Shown here: in pieces, positions 26,303 through 35,583 of the stretch
Position numbering within the stretch: position 1 is the stretch's first letter
Layout of the letters: every line of letters begins with the position of its first letter
Assembly: GCA_937919825.1 (NCBI GenBank)
Contig: CALFPA010000034.1
Location: 1-56,324, forward strand
Origin: an uncultured Spartobacteria bacterium
GTDB lineage: Bacteria > Verrucomicrobiota > Verrucomicrobiia > Chthoniobacterales > Terrimicrobiaceae
Direction of reading: 5' to 3'
DNA length: 56,324 bases
Made by a program: the position numbers and the translations under genes
The notes under the pieces: model-generated
Seen by the model: the letters and a program-made list of their open reading frames with translations, nothing else
Database searches by the model: none
Told to the model about the DNA's origin: nothing

Positions 26303-27307
26303 ATGGCTGGCCCAATGAACCAATCCGACATCGACCAACTTGTCGCCGAAGCGGCAGGCTCGATCGATGCTAAGATGATTTTTCGGTCGGATGGCGAACG
26401 CTTTCCGAAATCGAATCCCGTGGCGCCAAAGACATTTGATTTTCGCACGCCAATCCATTTAGCCGAGGCCGAATTACGCCGTCTCCGCACGATCCACACG
26501 GGTTTTATCTCGACGATTTCGGCGCGCTTTTCCTCGCTCCTGCGAGCGGACATGAGCCTGAAACTCTCCCGCTTGACCACGATGCCTTACGCGAAATTCT
26601 CGGAGTCGATGAAAAACCCGACCCACATTTCGCTGTTCAAGGTCGATCAGTTATCCGGCATCGGAATCCTCGAAATCAGCCCCAAGCTCGCCATCAGCAT
26701 GACAAACCGCATGCTCGGCGGTCGCGGTATGTCCTCTGAAGAGGATGAACGCTACCTTACTGAAATCGAAGTCGCCCTCCTCGAAGAAATCGTCGACATC
26801 ATCGTTCAAGAATGGTGCCGGCAATGGAAGGACGAACGCCCCTTCACCGGCCGCCAAATCGGTCACGAAAATAATCCCCGCTTCCTCCAAGTTTGCTCGT
26901 CAGATGCCGTCACACTGGTTCTCACCATCGAGGCACTCGCCGGCGATAGTCCCGAGCAAATCCAGTTAGGCATCCCCTACAACATGCTCGAGCCGATCGT
27001 GAAAACCATTCACGCCCAGCGCTCACGAGAGATGCAAACCACCCCGGATTCGAAGCCCCAACAATGGCGCTCGTCCTACAACCAGATCGCGGTCCCCTTG
27101 GTCGCCGACTGGGAGGTTCCGCAAGTCAGCGTGAGTGATATTCTGGCGCTCCGAGCCGGCGATATCTTGGAAATGCCGAAGTCCACCCTCGCAAATACCC
27201 GCGTGCGCATTGCCAACTCTCCCCGATTCATTGCACAAGCCGGATCGGAAAACGGCCATGTCGCCATCCAAATCTCTTCCGAAATCAAAAACGCCACCAA
27301 ATCATGA
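26303..27307 (+). CDS. fliM: Flagellar motor switch protein FliM
   Basis: A 334-residue C-ring protein. The start MNQSDIDQLVAEA (residues 4-16) is the CheY-P-binding/EIDALL-like segment, though degenerate. The CheC-like middle domain reads ELRRLRTIHTGFISTISARF, then LLRADMSLKLS and ISMTNRMLGG, and the C-terminal SpoA domain forms VPLVADWEVPQVSVSDI. Length is typical. The end overlaps fliN by ATGA. Confidence 0.95.
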   Translation: MAGPMNQSDIDQLVAEAAGSIDAKMIFRSDGERFPKSNPVAPKTFDFRTPIHLAEAELRRLRTIHTGFISTISARFSSLLRADMSLKLSRLTTMPYAKFSESMKNPTHISLFKVDQLSGIGILEISPKLAISMTNRMLGGRGMSSEEDERYLTEIEVALLEEIVDIIVQEWCRQWKDERPFTGRQIGHENNPRFLQVCSSDAVTLVLTIEALAGDSPEQIQLGIPYNMLEPIVKTIHAQRSREMQTTPDSKPQQWRSSYNQIAVPLVADWEVPQVSVSDILALRAGDILEMPKSTLANTRVRIANSPRFIAQAGSENGHVAIQISSEIKNATKS

Positions 27308-27564
27308 GCTCCGCCACCGAATCCAAGAACCTGAATGTCATTCTCGATGTCAAAGTCGACCTCTCGGTCCGCATCGGCTCCTGCATGTTGCCCATGAGGG
27401 ATGTTGTGGAACTCGGCGAAGGAACCGTTCTCCAACTCGACCAATTGGCCAGCGAACCCGTCGGCCTTTATGTGAACGACAAATTGATCGCCCGGGGCGA
27501 GGTCGTCGTCGTCGAGGAAAACTTCGGCATTAAAATCACGCAGATCGTCGGAGAATCGGCATGA
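27304..27564 (+). CDS. fliN: Flagellar motor switch protein FliN
   Basis: An 86-residue SpoA-domain protein: NVILDVKVDLSVRIGSCMLP, VELGEGTVLQLDQLASEPV and VNDKLIARGEVVVVEENFGI are the FliN signatures. It forms the lower C ring and docks FliH. It lacks the N-terminal extension of some homologues. Confidence 0.95.
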   Translation: MSSATESKNLNVILDVKVDLSVRIGSCMLPMRDVVELGEGTVLQLDQLASEPVGLYVNDKLIARGEVVVVEENFGIKITQIVGESA

Positions 27565-28088
27565 GAAACTTGGCGTGGCGGTGCGCCCTCGCGGCGGCCC
27601 TCGCGTGTCTCTTACCAGCTTCTCTCAAGGCGACAGAATCGGCGGGAGCGGCTCCGGCATCGCACGCAAACTTCACCACCGAATCTTCCGAACCCAAATC
27701 CTCGGATCCCGCCCCAGCTCAGCCTGCCGTTGCTGCCCCGGAAAAAAACCAACCCACTCGCCCCCCCACTCCGGACTTCGATTCCTTGGGCCGGATGCTC
27801 GGATACCTCACCTTCTTCGCCGCGCTGGCTGGAGCCGTCCTCTATTTTGTAAAATTCGGCCTCCCGCTCCGAAAAGGCCTTGCTTCCGATCGCAAACTCC
27901 AAGTCTTGGAAACCCGCCCGCTCGGTAACAAACAATACCTTCTCGTCGTTGGCTACGAAGACACCCGAATGCTTATCGGTGTGACCCCTGGCAAAATCGA
28001 CTACCTCTGCCCCCTCGACTCGACCACGGCCCCGGCAGATTTCAGCGCGATGATGGGCCCCATCGAAAACCAAGCACCCCGTTCATGA
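27561..28088 (+). CDS. fliO: Flagellar biosynthesis protein FliO
   Basis: A 175-residue protein with a signal-like N-terminus (ALAAALACLLPASLKA), a Pro/Ala-rich periplasmic linker, one membrane helix near 80-95 (MLGYLTFFAALAGAVLYFV), and the cytoplasmic FliO domain (LQVLETRPLGNKQYLLVVGY, then EDTRMLIGVTPGKIDYL). It helps FliP complex formation. It overlaps fliN and fliP by ATGA. Confidence 0.9.
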   Translation: MRNLAWRCALAAALACLLPASLKATESAGAAPASHANFTTESSEPKSSDPAPAQPAVAAPEKNQPTRPPTPDFDSLGRMLGYLTFFAALAGAVLYFVKFGLPLRKGLASDRKLQVLETRPLGNKQYLLVVGYEDTRMLIGVTPGKIDYLCPLDSTTAPADFSAMMGPIENQAPRS

Positions 28089-28924
28089 TCCCGGTCCGTA
28101 AACTTTCCCGTCTTCTTTTGCTGGTTCTCGTTCTGCTCGGCGGAACGCTCCACTCGTTTGCCCAAACCCCCACAACTCCGAGTGCGCCGATCGCTCCGTC
28201 CGCCCCCGCAGCACCCACCGCCCCTCGCCCTCCATCGGCTCCCTCGGTTGCCACCCCCCTAATCAATTTGCAAATCGGCAACGGCAACGAGCGCGAAAAT
28301 CTCAGCACCGCGATCCAAATCGTGGTCGTCATGACGCTCCTCACATTGGCGCCATCTCTTGTCATGCTCATGACGAGTTTTACTCGCATTGTCATCGTTC
28401 TCGGCTTCGTGCGCACCGCACTAGGCGTGCCGAGCGCCCCCGCCAATCAACTCCTCATTGGGCTCTCCCTTTTCCTGACTTTTTTCATCATGGCCCCCGT
28501 CTGGCAGGACATCCAGGCCCAGGCACTCACGCCCTACATGAATGAACAAATAAGTTCGAACGAGGCCATGGACCGCGCGATTGCGCCGATCCGCACCTTC
28601 ATGCTCCGCCAGACCCGACCAGGCGAGGTCGATTTCTTCCTCGATCTCGCAGGAATGGGGCGCACGGCTGTCAACGACCTGCCCATGCGAGTTGTTCTTC
28701 CCGCATTCGTGGTGAGCGAACTCCGAACCGCATTTCAAATGGGCTTCCTGATTTTTATTCCATTCCTGGTAATCGACTTCCTGGTCGCCTCCACCCTCAT
28801 GTCGATGGGCATGATGATGATGCCCCCGACTATGGTTGCCCTCCCACTGAAATTGCTTTTGTTCGTGCTGGTGGATGGTTGGCAACTCGTGATCCGCTCG
28901 CTCGTTCAAAGTTTCGCCGCATGA
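28085..28924 (+). CDS. fliP: Flagellar export gate protein FliP
   Basis: A 279-residue protein of the export gate. A cleavable signal peptide (first 25 residues to SFAQ) is followed by a Pro/Ala-rich stretch and four membrane helices with LVMLMTSFTRIVIVLGFVRT, LFLTFFIMAPVWQDI and SELRTAFQMGFLIFIPFLVI, the FliP consensus. With FliQ and FliR it makes the central pore. Confidence 0.96.
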   Translation: MIPVRKLSRLLLLVLVLLGGTLHSFAQTPTTPSAPIAPSAPAAPTAPRPPSAPSVATPLINLQIGNGNERENLSTAIQIVVVMTLLTLAPSLVMLMTSFTRIVIVLGFVRTALGVPSAPANQLLIGLSLFLTFFIMAPVWQDIQAQALTPYMNEQISSNEAMDRAIAPIRTFMLRQTRPGEVDFFLDLAGMGRTAVNDLPMRVVLPAFVVSELRTAFQMGFLIFIPFLVIDFLVASTLMSMGMMMMPPTMVALPLKLLLFVLVDGWQLVIRSLVQSFAA

Positions 28925-29190
28925 ACCAAGAGTCCGCCATCGAGATGCTCCGCTCGCTCATCACTGTCTCTCTGACCGTGGTGACACCCGTGATTTTAGC
29001 GGCCCTCGTGGTTGGCGTGGCCGTGAGCCTCCTCCAAGCCATCACCAGCATTCAGGAACCCACTCTCAGCTTCGCCCCGAAACTCATCGCCATCGGAGCC
29101 GTCATCATCATCGGAGCGCCTTGGATGGTCCGCCAGTTGATGCAGTTTACGATTTTCTTCCTCAATAAAATCCCAGAGATGACGCGATGA
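28921..29190 (+). CDS. fliQ: Flagellar export gate protein FliQ
   Basis: An 89-residue protein with two membrane helices: TVSLTVVTPVILAALVVGVA and LIAIGAVIIIGAPWMVRQLM, joined by SLLQAITSIQEPTLSFAPK, the FliQ signature. The start ATG 28921 overlaps the fliP stop (ATGA); the longer frame from 28879 lies inside fliP. Confidence 0.96.
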   Translation: MNQESAIEMLRSLITVSLTVVTPVILAALVVGVAVSLLQAITSIQEPTLSFAPKLIAIGAVIIIGAPWMVRQLMQFTIFFLNKIPEMTR

Positions 29191-29945
29191 TCACGATCCG
29201 CATCGAGGACATCTACCCCGGAATGCTCATTTTTCTCCGAGCCTCCGGAATGTTTCTCATCATGCCCGTCTTTTCAGGCAGCATGATTCCCCCACCCGTG
29301 AGGATCGGGATCGCGGCAATGATCGCCTACCTTCTTGCTCCCATCTTCGGGAATTTCGGCGGCGTTCCAGCCCACTGGTTTTTGCTCGTCAGTGAGGTCA
29401 TCCATGAAGTCCTCACCGGCCTCTTGCTCGGATTTGCGGTCCGATTCCTGCTCTACGCTCTGGAAATGGCTGGTGAAATCATCGCAGTTCAAGTCGGGCT
29501 CTCCCTCAGCTCCAATATCGACCCCATCACGCGCAACTCCGCCACGCCACCGAATATCATGCTGCAGTCCTTCGGCTTGGTGCTTTTTCTGGTGACCGGA
29601 GCCTACCAATATTGCCTTGTCGCATTTGCACGGAGTTTTGAAATTTTCCCGCCCAACGCGATTTTCGACCCCCAATCGATCAACGAGGTCATCGCCGCCA
29701 GCGGACGGGTTTTCCTCTTGGCGATCCAAATCTCCGCGCCGCTCTTGGCGATCAGCTTTCTCGTCAATATGTGCTTCTCGGTCCTCGGCCGCGCCGCGCC
29801 GAGTCTCAATGTTTTCCTCCTCAGCTTCCCCGTCCAAATCCTCGCCGGCCTCACCGTTTTTGCGATGACGCTTGGGCTAACCGTGCAATACATCGTCCGC
29901 GACATGCAGCAACTGCCCGAGACGATGCTACGCTTCCTCCGCTGA
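29187..29945 (+). CDS. fliR: Flagellar export gate protein FliR
   Basis: A 252-residue membrane protein with about six helices. Features include RASGMFLIMPVFSGSMIPPP near the start, EMAGEIIAVQVGLSLSSNID (the FliR-specific Gly-rich loop) and VFLLSFPVQILAGLTVFAMT. It completes the FliPQR pore. It overlaps fliQ by ATGA. Confidence 0.95.
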   Translation: MITIRIEDIYPGMLIFLRASGMFLIMPVFSGSMIPPPVRIGIAAMIAYLLAPIFGNFGGVPAHWFLLVSEVIHEVLTGLLLGFAVRFLLYALEMAGEIIAVQVGLSLSSNIDPITRNSATPPNIMLQSFGLVLFLVTGAYQYCLVAFARSFEIFPPNAIFDPQSINEVIAASGRVFLLAIQISAPLLAISFLVNMCFSVLGRAAPSLNVFLLSFPVQILAGLTVFAMTLGLTVQYIVRDMQQLPETMLRFLR

Positions 29946-29952
29946 CCCCGCC

Positions 29953-31047
29953 ATGGCCGAGCAAAACGACAACGCCACAGAGAAACCGACAGAAAAAAAA
30001 CTCTCGGACTCCCACAACAAAGGCCAATTCGCCCAAGCCGCCGAAATCCAAATGGTCTTCGGCTTGGTCGCCGCTTATTTCGTTTTGCTTTTCACACTCG
30101 GCGACCAATCCCGCTTCATCACCAAGTTCGTCGCCAGCGTTCTGGGAAATCTCGAAAAATACGAAGTCGTCAGCTATGCGCTCCCTGAGTGGATCATGAT
30201 GGGTTTTCTCATGCTCTTCGGATTGCTCCTTCCGATGCTCCTGGCCACCACCGTCGCCAGCATACTGGCCGGGGGACTTCAAAGCGGCTTCAAAGGCACC
30301 CCGGAGGTTATTGAGGCGAAATTCGACAAGCTCAATCCCGTCACGGGCTTTCAGCGCGTCTTCAGCAAACAGGGGCTGGTCAAAATGGTCATCGACCTTG
30401 GTAAATGCCTCATCGTCGCCGCACTCATTTACACCGGCGTCCAGGATGTCCTCACCGACCCGATTTTCTTCACCCCCGTTCCGATTTTTCGTCTCGGAAC
30501 TTTTATCTTCGACTCAAGCCTCATGCTCTTTTTCCGCCTGGCGATCGCCATGAGCGGCCTGGCGCTTCTTCACTACCTCTACCAACTCAAAAAAACCGAG
30601 AAGGACTTGATGATGACCAAGCAGGAGATCAAGGACGAACAACGCCAGGCCCAAGGCGACCCAAATGTGAAAATGGCCCAGCGCGCCATGGCCCGCCGCC
30701 TCCTCCAGCGCCAAATGCTCGCCGATGTCCCGCAGGCCGATGTGATCATCACGAACCCGACCCACTACGCCGTCGCCCTCAAATACGAACGCGGCGTGGA
30801 CTCCGCCCCGGTCGTTCTCGCCAAGGGCCACAACAGCTTCGCCCAACGCATCAAATCGATCGGTGCGAAATTCGAAGTTCCCACGGTCGAAAACAAACCC
30901 ATCGCCCGTGCCCTCTTCAAATTCGGTCAGGTCGGCAAACCCATCCCCTCCCAACTTTATCAAGCCATCGCCGAGATTCTCGGCTATGTCTACCGCACCC
31001 ATCGCTACTACTTCTTCCAACTGAAATCCCGCCGCCTGAAATCCTGA
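29953..31047 (+). CDS. flhB: Flagellar export switch protein FlhB
   Basis: A 364-residue protein with four membrane helices and a cytoplasmic domain carrying the self-cleavage motif NPTH in DVIITNPTHYAVALKYE (Asn-Pro near residue 269). Cleavage lets FliK change the export class from rod/hook to filament. The start NDNATEKPTEKKLSDSHNKG is the conserved FlhB opening. Length is typical. Confidence 0.97.
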   Translation: MAEQNDNATEKPTEKKLSDSHNKGQFAQAAEIQMVFGLVAAYFVLLFTLGDQSRFITKFVASVLGNLEKYEVVSYALPEWIMMGFLMLFGLLLPMLLATTVASILAGGLQSGFKGTPEVIEAKFDKLNPVTGFQRVFSKQGLVKMVIDLGKCLIVAALIYTGVQDVLTDPIFFTPVPIFRLGTFIFDSSLMLFFRLAIAMSGLALLHYLYQLKKTEKDLMMTKQEIKDEQRQAQGDPNVKMAQRAMARRLLQRQMLADVPQADVIITNPTHYAVALKYERGVDSAPVVLAKGHNSFAQRIKSIGAKFEVPTVENKPIARALFKFGQVGKPIPSQLYQAIAEILGYVYRTHRYYFFQLKSRRLKS

Positions 31048-31059
31048 CGCCCTTAGAGA

Positions 31060-33246
31060 ATGGCCAATCCCACAGTCGATAGCGCAAACCCATCTCCGTG
31101 GAGCCGATTGCTGAAGCAATCGGACCTCATCTTCACCCTCGGCCTGTTCGGCATTGTTCTGCTTCTGGTCGTGCCCATCCCTACTTGGGCACTGGATTTT
31201 TTCCTTTCTTTGAACATCGGCATCTCGCTGATGATCCTCCTCGTCATCATCTATGTGAAGGATCCACCCGAGTTCTCGGCCTTCCCCACGATCCTCCTCG
31301 CCGTCACGCTGCTGCGCCTCGCGCTGAACATCGCCTCGACCCGCCTCATTTTGCTCGATGGCTACGCAGGCCAAGTCATCGAGGCGTTCGGCAAGGTTCT
31401 CATTCAAGGAAACTACCTCGTCGGCGCGGTGGTTTTCATCATCCTGGTCATTATCAATTTCATCGTGATCACGAAGGGCGCAGGCCGAATCGCGGAGGTC
31501 GCCGCGCGTTTCACTTTGGACGCCATGCCGGGCAAGCAAATGGCGATCGACGCCGAACTCAACGCCGGCATCATCGATGAATTAACCGCCACCAACCGCC
31601 GACTTAAGGTCCAAAAAGAAGCTGATTTCTACGGCGCGATGGACGGTGCCAGCAAGTTCGTGCGAGGCGATGCCGTCGCAGGCATTCTCATCACCATTAT
31701 CAATGTCATTGGCGGCTTCGGTATCGGAATGCTCCAAAAAGGCATGCCGATCGATGTCGCCCTCGAAAAATACACCCTCCTCTCCATCGGTGACGGCCTT
31801 GTTTCCCAAGTTCCTGCCCTCATCATTTCCGTCGCCGCCGGCTTGCTCGTCACCCGCGCCCAAGGCGAGAACAGCCTCGGCGACCAGATCGGCCAGCAAA
31901 TCGGCGCCTACCCCCGCGCCGTGGGAATTTGCGCCGGCTTGATTAGCGCAATGGCCTTCATTCCTGGATTGCCACCGATTCCCTTTCTGATTCTCGGCGC
32001 CATCACAGGAACGATGGCCTACCTGCTCAAGAAAAACGCCACCGCCGCCGAGGAAAAACTCGGACCCGGCGGGAAGCTCGCCCTCCCCGCTCCCGGAGGC
32101 TCCCGACCGGCCGCTGGCGGCGGAGCGCCCCCAGCCGGCGCCCAAGGCGGCGACGGCAAATCCCCCGAGGATTTCCACAAACTCATCGAAACCGAAATCC
32201 TCTCCATCGAGGTCGGCTACGGACTACTCCGGCTCGCCGACAAAACCCAAGGCGGCGACCTCCTCGACCGCATTACCGGCGTCCGCAAAGGCTTCGCACG
32301 CGACAATGGCATGGTCATCCCGCCCATCGCCATTCGCGACAGCCTGGAACTCGAGCCGAACGAATACCGCTTCCTCCTTCGTGGCAAATCCATCGCCCAC
32401 GCGACCGTCATCCCGAACCGCTGGCTCGCGATGAATGTCAGCGGCAGCCATATCACTCTCAAAGGCGTCCCGACCCGCGAACCCGTCTTCGGCATCGAAG
32501 CCGTCTGGATCGCCGAGGAGGAAAAACGCACCGCCGAGATCAATGGTTACAGCGTCGTCGATGCCGTCTCGGTCCTCATCACCCACCTCGCCGAATCCCT
32601 CAAACAAAGCGCCCACCTCATTCTCAGCCGCCAGGAAGTCCAAGGCCTCATCGACCGCGTGAAGGAAACCAACCCCTCGCTCGTCGCCGAACTCCTCCCC
32701 GATCTCGTCAATCTCGGCATCATCCAACGCGTCCTCCAAAACCTCCTCCGCGAGGGCGTGCCCATCAAAAACCTTCCCCTCATCCTGGAAACCGTCGCCG
32801 ACTACGCCACCGTCACCAAAAACCCCGACGAACTCTCCGAGCAAGTCCGCAAGCGCCTCGGCACCTATTTCATCGCCCAATACGAATCCGAGCCGGGCCA
32901 GATCAAAGCCATCACGCTCGATCCCCGCATAGAGCAAACCCTCATCACCCGCATCCAGCGCTCGCATTTCGAAACCACCCTCGCCCTCGACCCTCAAACT
33001 GCCCAATACCTCCTGCGCGAACTCACCATCCGCTCAAATTCCATGGCCGAGCAGGGCTTGTTGCCAACCGTCATTCTCAGCGCCGAACTCCGCCTCGCCT
33101 TCAAGCGCTTCTTCGAGCCCTCCCTCCCGAAGATTCATGTCCTCGCCTACCAAGAACTCCCCGCCCAAACCGAAATTCAAAACATCGGCATCATCACGCC
33201 GCCCGTGACTCAAGCCGGAGATCCGTCCAACCAAGTCGCAGCCTGA
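31060..33246 (+). CDS. flhA: Flagellar export gate protein FlhA
   Basis: A 728-residue protein with an N-terminal membrane domain of about eight helices (LNIGISLMILLVIIYVKDPP, FPTILLAVTLLRLALNIAST), the conserved cytoplasmic loop ELNAGIIDELTATNRR, and a large C-terminal domain (from about 370) that receives chaperone-substrate complexes. A Gly/Pro/Ala-rich linker near 335-365 is longer than usual. It closes the flagellar run; no flhF or flhG follows. Confidence 0.97.
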   Translation: MANPTVDSANPSPWSRLLKQSDLIFTLGLFGIVLLLVVPIPTWALDFFLSLNIGISLMILLVIIYVKDPPEFSAFPTILLAVTLLRLALNIASTRLILLDGYAGQVIEAFGKVLIQGNYLVGAVVFIILVIINFIVITKGAGRIAEVAARFTLDAMPGKQMAIDAELNAGIIDELTATNRRLKVQKEADFYGAMDGASKFVRGDAVAGILITIINVIGGFGIGMLQKGMPIDVALEKYTLLSIGDGLVSQVPALIISVAAGLLVTRAQGENSLGDQIGQQIGAYPRAVGICAGLISAMAFIPGLPPIPFLILGAITGTMAYLLKKNATAAEEKLGPGGKLALPAPGGSRPAAGGGAPPAGAQGGDGKSPEDFHKLIETEILSIEVGYGLLRLADKTQGGDLLDRITGVRKGFARDNGMVIPPIAIRDSLELEPNEYRFLLRGKSIAHATVIPNRWLAMNVSGSHITLKGVPTREPVFGIEAVWIAEEEKRTAEINGYSVVDAVSVLITHLAESLKQSAHLILSRQEVQGLIDRVKETNPSLVAELLPDLVNLGIIQRVLQNLLREGVPIKNLPLILETVADYATVTKNPDELSEQVRKRLGTYFIAQYESEPGQIKAITLDPRIEQTLITRIQRSHFETTLALDPQTAQYLLRELTIRSNSMAEQGLLPTVILSAELRLAFKRFFEPSLPKIHVLAYQELPAQTEIQNIGIITPPVTQAGDPSNQVAA

Positions 33247-33261
33247 TTCTCCCCGTTTTCA

Positions 33262-33300
33262 AAAAAATCGCAGCGCGTCATTTTCCCCCTGCGATTTTTT
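33262..33300 (+). terminator. Rho-independent terminator of the flagellar operon
   Basis: An 11-bp perfect stem AAAAAATCGCA / TGCGATTTTTT with a 17-base loop lies 15 bases after the flhA stop, ending in six T. The mirrored A run means it could also act on the other strand. Confidence 0.85.
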
Positions 33301-33322
33301 CATGACCTGCTAGGTTTTCCCT

Positions 33323-33883
33323 ATGAAATCAGCCGGGGAAATGTCACCAACGGAAATGCGCGCCGAAATCTTTCGCGTCGCCCGGCTCTGTGCCCCCTGC
33401 CTCGATTCGATGGGACCCGCCACCTTCCACGGCAATCCCGCCACCCCGTCGGAACTCACCAACTGGCGCGACTCCGTGTGGACTCCCTACCTTTCGCCCG
33501 CCGTCGAAGCCGCCCTCGCCGTTGGTAAAATCGGATGCCGCGAATTGATCGAAATCGACCAGAAACTCGATCTCCAACTCGCTGGCCCAATCGCCAAATC
33601 CTCCCGCACCGCCGGACGCCAACTCTCCACCCAATTCTCCGCCCCCGCCAACGAACCCGCCCTCCTCAAATTCCTCGCCGCCGTTGCTTCCGGCTCCTCC
33701 CCGGGCCACCTCGCCGTCGTCTTCGCCGCCCGCGCCGCCGTTTTCCACATCGCCCTCCCAACCACCCGCGCCGCTCTGCTGTTTCTCGAAATGCGTGCCG
33801 CGCCGATCGACTCGCTTTGGCCAATTCTCGAGGCTTGCCTCGCCGGAGCCAAGCCAGCCGCAACCTCGCTCCACGCCGCCTGA
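33323..33883 (+). CDS. Protein of unknown role, possible UreF-like fold
   Basis: A 186-residue, Ala-rich helical protein. The layout, with a helix around LIEIDQKLDLQLAGPIAKSS, then RTAGRQLS and later SPGHLAVVFAARAAVFHIAL, recalls urease accessory protein UreF (R-x-x-x-R-x-L and a G-H-x-x-V-V-F segment). Similarity is weak and no urease genes are present here. It is 13 bases ahead of clpS on the same strand. Confidence 0.5.
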   Translation: MKSAGEMSPTEMRAEIFRVARLCAPCLDSMGPATFHGNPATPSELTNWRDSVWTPYLSPAVEAALAVGKIGCRELIEIDQKLDLQLAGPIAKSSRTAGRQLSTQFSAPANEPALLKFLAAVASGSSPGHLAVVFAARAAVFHIALPTTRAALLFLEMRAAPIDSLWPILEACLAGAKPAATSLHAA

Positions 33884-33896
33884 TCCCTTTCCCGAG

Positions 33897-34187
33897 ATGC
33901 CCTCACTCGACACTCCCGAAATCGAAACCAAGGACAAATCCGATCTCGATTCCGTCTGGAATGTTGTGGTCCACAACGACCCTGTGAACCTCATGAGCTA
34001 TGTCGCCATGGTCTTCCGCAGAGTCTTTGGATTTCCCCGCGAAAAAGCCGAACTCCACATGATGGAAGTCCACAAAAGCGGACGCTCGATCGTCTGGAGC
34101 GGCTCCCGCGAGGAGGCTGAGTTGTATGTCCAACAACTCCACTCCCACCTCCTCCTCTCCACTCTGGAAAAAAATCCGGCCCAATGA
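33897..34187 (+). CDS. clpS: ClpAP adaptor protein ClpS
   Basis: A 96-residue adaptor that hands N-degron substrates to ClpA. It shows WNVVVHNDPVNLMSYVAMVF (the NDxVNxMxYV motif that starts the substrate pocket) and EKAELHMMEVHKSGRSIVWS with the conserved H-x-x-G. The first 25 residues are a flexible acidic tail. ATG 33897 gives the family length. It overlaps the next gene by ATGA. Confidence 0.93.
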   Translation: MPSLDTPEIETKDKSDLDSVWNVVVHNDPVNLMSYVAMVFRRVFGFPREKAELHMMEVHKSGRSIVWSGSREEAELYVQQLHSHLLLSTLEKNPAQ

Positions 34188-34672
34188 AAATTGGTATCAG
34201 CATTCTCCAGGACGGCGGCGTGCTCTTCGAAGGCATCAATCCCCTGCTCCAAAAAATGCTCACCGAAATCCGGACCTCCGCCGAACTCGACGACCCCCGC
34301 GTGGAAGCCAGATTTTTCCAATCACCAACCACCGATCCCGAGGCCGAGGACTTGCGTGAGGACTGGAAGGCCTTCGTCCAACCCGACCTCCACAGCGCTT
34401 TCGCCTCCTCCCGCGAGGTCGTCGATGCCGACCTCCGTCGCTGCTCGTCCACCCCTCAAGGCCACCGTTCTCTTTTGATTCCAAAAAATCACATCGACCA
34501 CTGGCTCTGCGCCCTCAACCAAGCCCGCCTCGCCCTCGTCGAATCTCATGGATTTTCCGAGAGCGAGATGTCCCGCCAACCAGAAAACCTCGAAGACCTG
34601 CGCGATTACGCCCTCCTCCAACTCAGCATCTACGGACTCATGCAGGAATGGCTCGTCTCCCTCCTCGACTGA
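34184..34672 (+). CDS. DUF2017 family protein
   Basis: A 162-residue protein of unknown function that overlaps clpS (ATGA), the gene pair seen for DUF2017 in several phyla, which suggests a role tied to protein turnover. Segments such as FVQPDLHSAFASSREVVDAD, HWLCALNQARLALVE and LRDYALLQLSIYGLMQEWLV match the shape of that family. No catalytic motif can be read. Confidence 0.65.
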   Translation: MKIGISILQDGGVLFEGINPLLQKMLTEIRTSAELDDPRVEARFFQSPTTDPEAEDLREDWKAFVQPDLHSAFASSREVVDADLRRCSSTPQGHRSLLIPKNHIDHWLCALNQARLALVESHGFSESEMSRQPENLEDLRDYALLQLSIYGLMQEWLVSLLD

Positions 34673-34683
34673 TCCTCTTCCCC

Positions 34684-34708
34684 CTCTGTGCGCTCTGTGT
34701 CCTCTGTG
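34684..34708 (+). repeat. Three CTCTGTG units spaced 9 bases apart
   Basis: CTCTGTG occurs at 34684, 34693 and 34702 in the 113-base gap between DUF2017 and proC. Similar CTCTGTG runs occur as scattered intergenic motifs in many environmental genomes, as far as I recall. Its job is unknown. No clear promoter is seen in the rest of the gap. Confidence 0.6.
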
Positions 34709-34785
34709 GTCAAACCCCCAAGTAGCCCCCCTTCCCGCTCACGACAGTCTTTGCAAATGCCCTGCTACCCACTAACCTTTCTGCC

Positions 34786-35583
34786 ATGAAATACGCGTTT
34801 CTCGGCGCGGGCCGCATGGCCTCGGCCATCATTCAAGGAATGCTCCGGGCCAATGTTTGCGAGCCCTCGGATATCGTTGCCGCCTGCCCCGAACCAGAGT
34901 TGCTCCAGAGCCTCCGCGACGCCACCTCGATCAAGGTCGTTTCCGACAACGCTGAAGCCGCCGCCAAGGCCGAGGTTTTGGTTTTGTGCGTGAAACCCCA
35001 AGACGCCGCCAAGGCCCTCAAACAAACCGGCGAGGCTTTGAAAAACAAACTCCTCGTCTCGATCGCTGCGGGACTTTCCCTTGATACCCTTCAAAAAATC
35101 GCGCCCGGCGCGCGTGTGGTTCGCGCTATGCCCAACACCGCCGCCATCGTCGGCCGCTCAGCCACAGCCTATGCGGCCGCTGCGGACACCTCCCCGAAGG
35201 ATCGCGAATTAGCAGAGTCCGTTTTTTCCAGCATCGGCGAGGTTTATCCGGTGGAGGAAAAACTTCTCAACGCCGTCACGGGTTTGAGCGGCAGCGGACC
35301 GGCTTATGTTTTTCTCATGATCGAAGCGCTCTCCGATGGAGGAGTCACTTGCGGGCTACCTCGCAAGCTCGCACAGGACCTGGCGATTCAAACCGTCCTT
35401 GGCGCCGCCGAACTCGCGAAAGCCACCTCGGAACACCCCGCCGTGCTGCGCGAAATGGTCACCAGCCCCGGCGGAACCACCGCCGCCGCACTGACGGAAC
35501 TCGAAAACCGGGGAGTCCGCGCCGCATTTATCGAAGCGGTTCGCGCTGCCGAACGCCGTTCCGGCGAACTGGCTGGAAAATGA
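34786..35583 (+). CDS. proC: Pyrroline-5-carboxylate reductase ProC
   Basis: A 265-residue enzyme for the last step of proline synthesis. The Rossmann start YAFLGAGRMASAIIQGML binds NAD(P)H; VLCVKPQDAAKAL, VRAMPNTAAIVGRSATAY and the C-terminal signature GLSGSGPAYVFLMIEAL with TSPGGTTAAALTELENRGVR confirm the family. Length is typical. It overlaps the following TPR gene by ATGA. Confidence 0.96.
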   Translation: MKYAFLGAGRMASAIIQGMLRANVCEPSDIVAACPEPELLQSLRDATSIKVVSDNAEAAAKAEVLVLCVKPQDAAKALKQTGEALKNKLLVSIAAGLSLDTLQKIAPGARVVRAMPNTAAIVGRSATAYAAAADTSPKDRELAESVFSSIGEVYPVEEKLLNAVTGLSGSGPAYVFLMIEALSDGGVTCGLPRKLAQDLAIQTVLGAAELAKATSEHPAVLREMVTSPGGTTAAALTELENRGVRAAFIEAVRAAERRSGELAGK

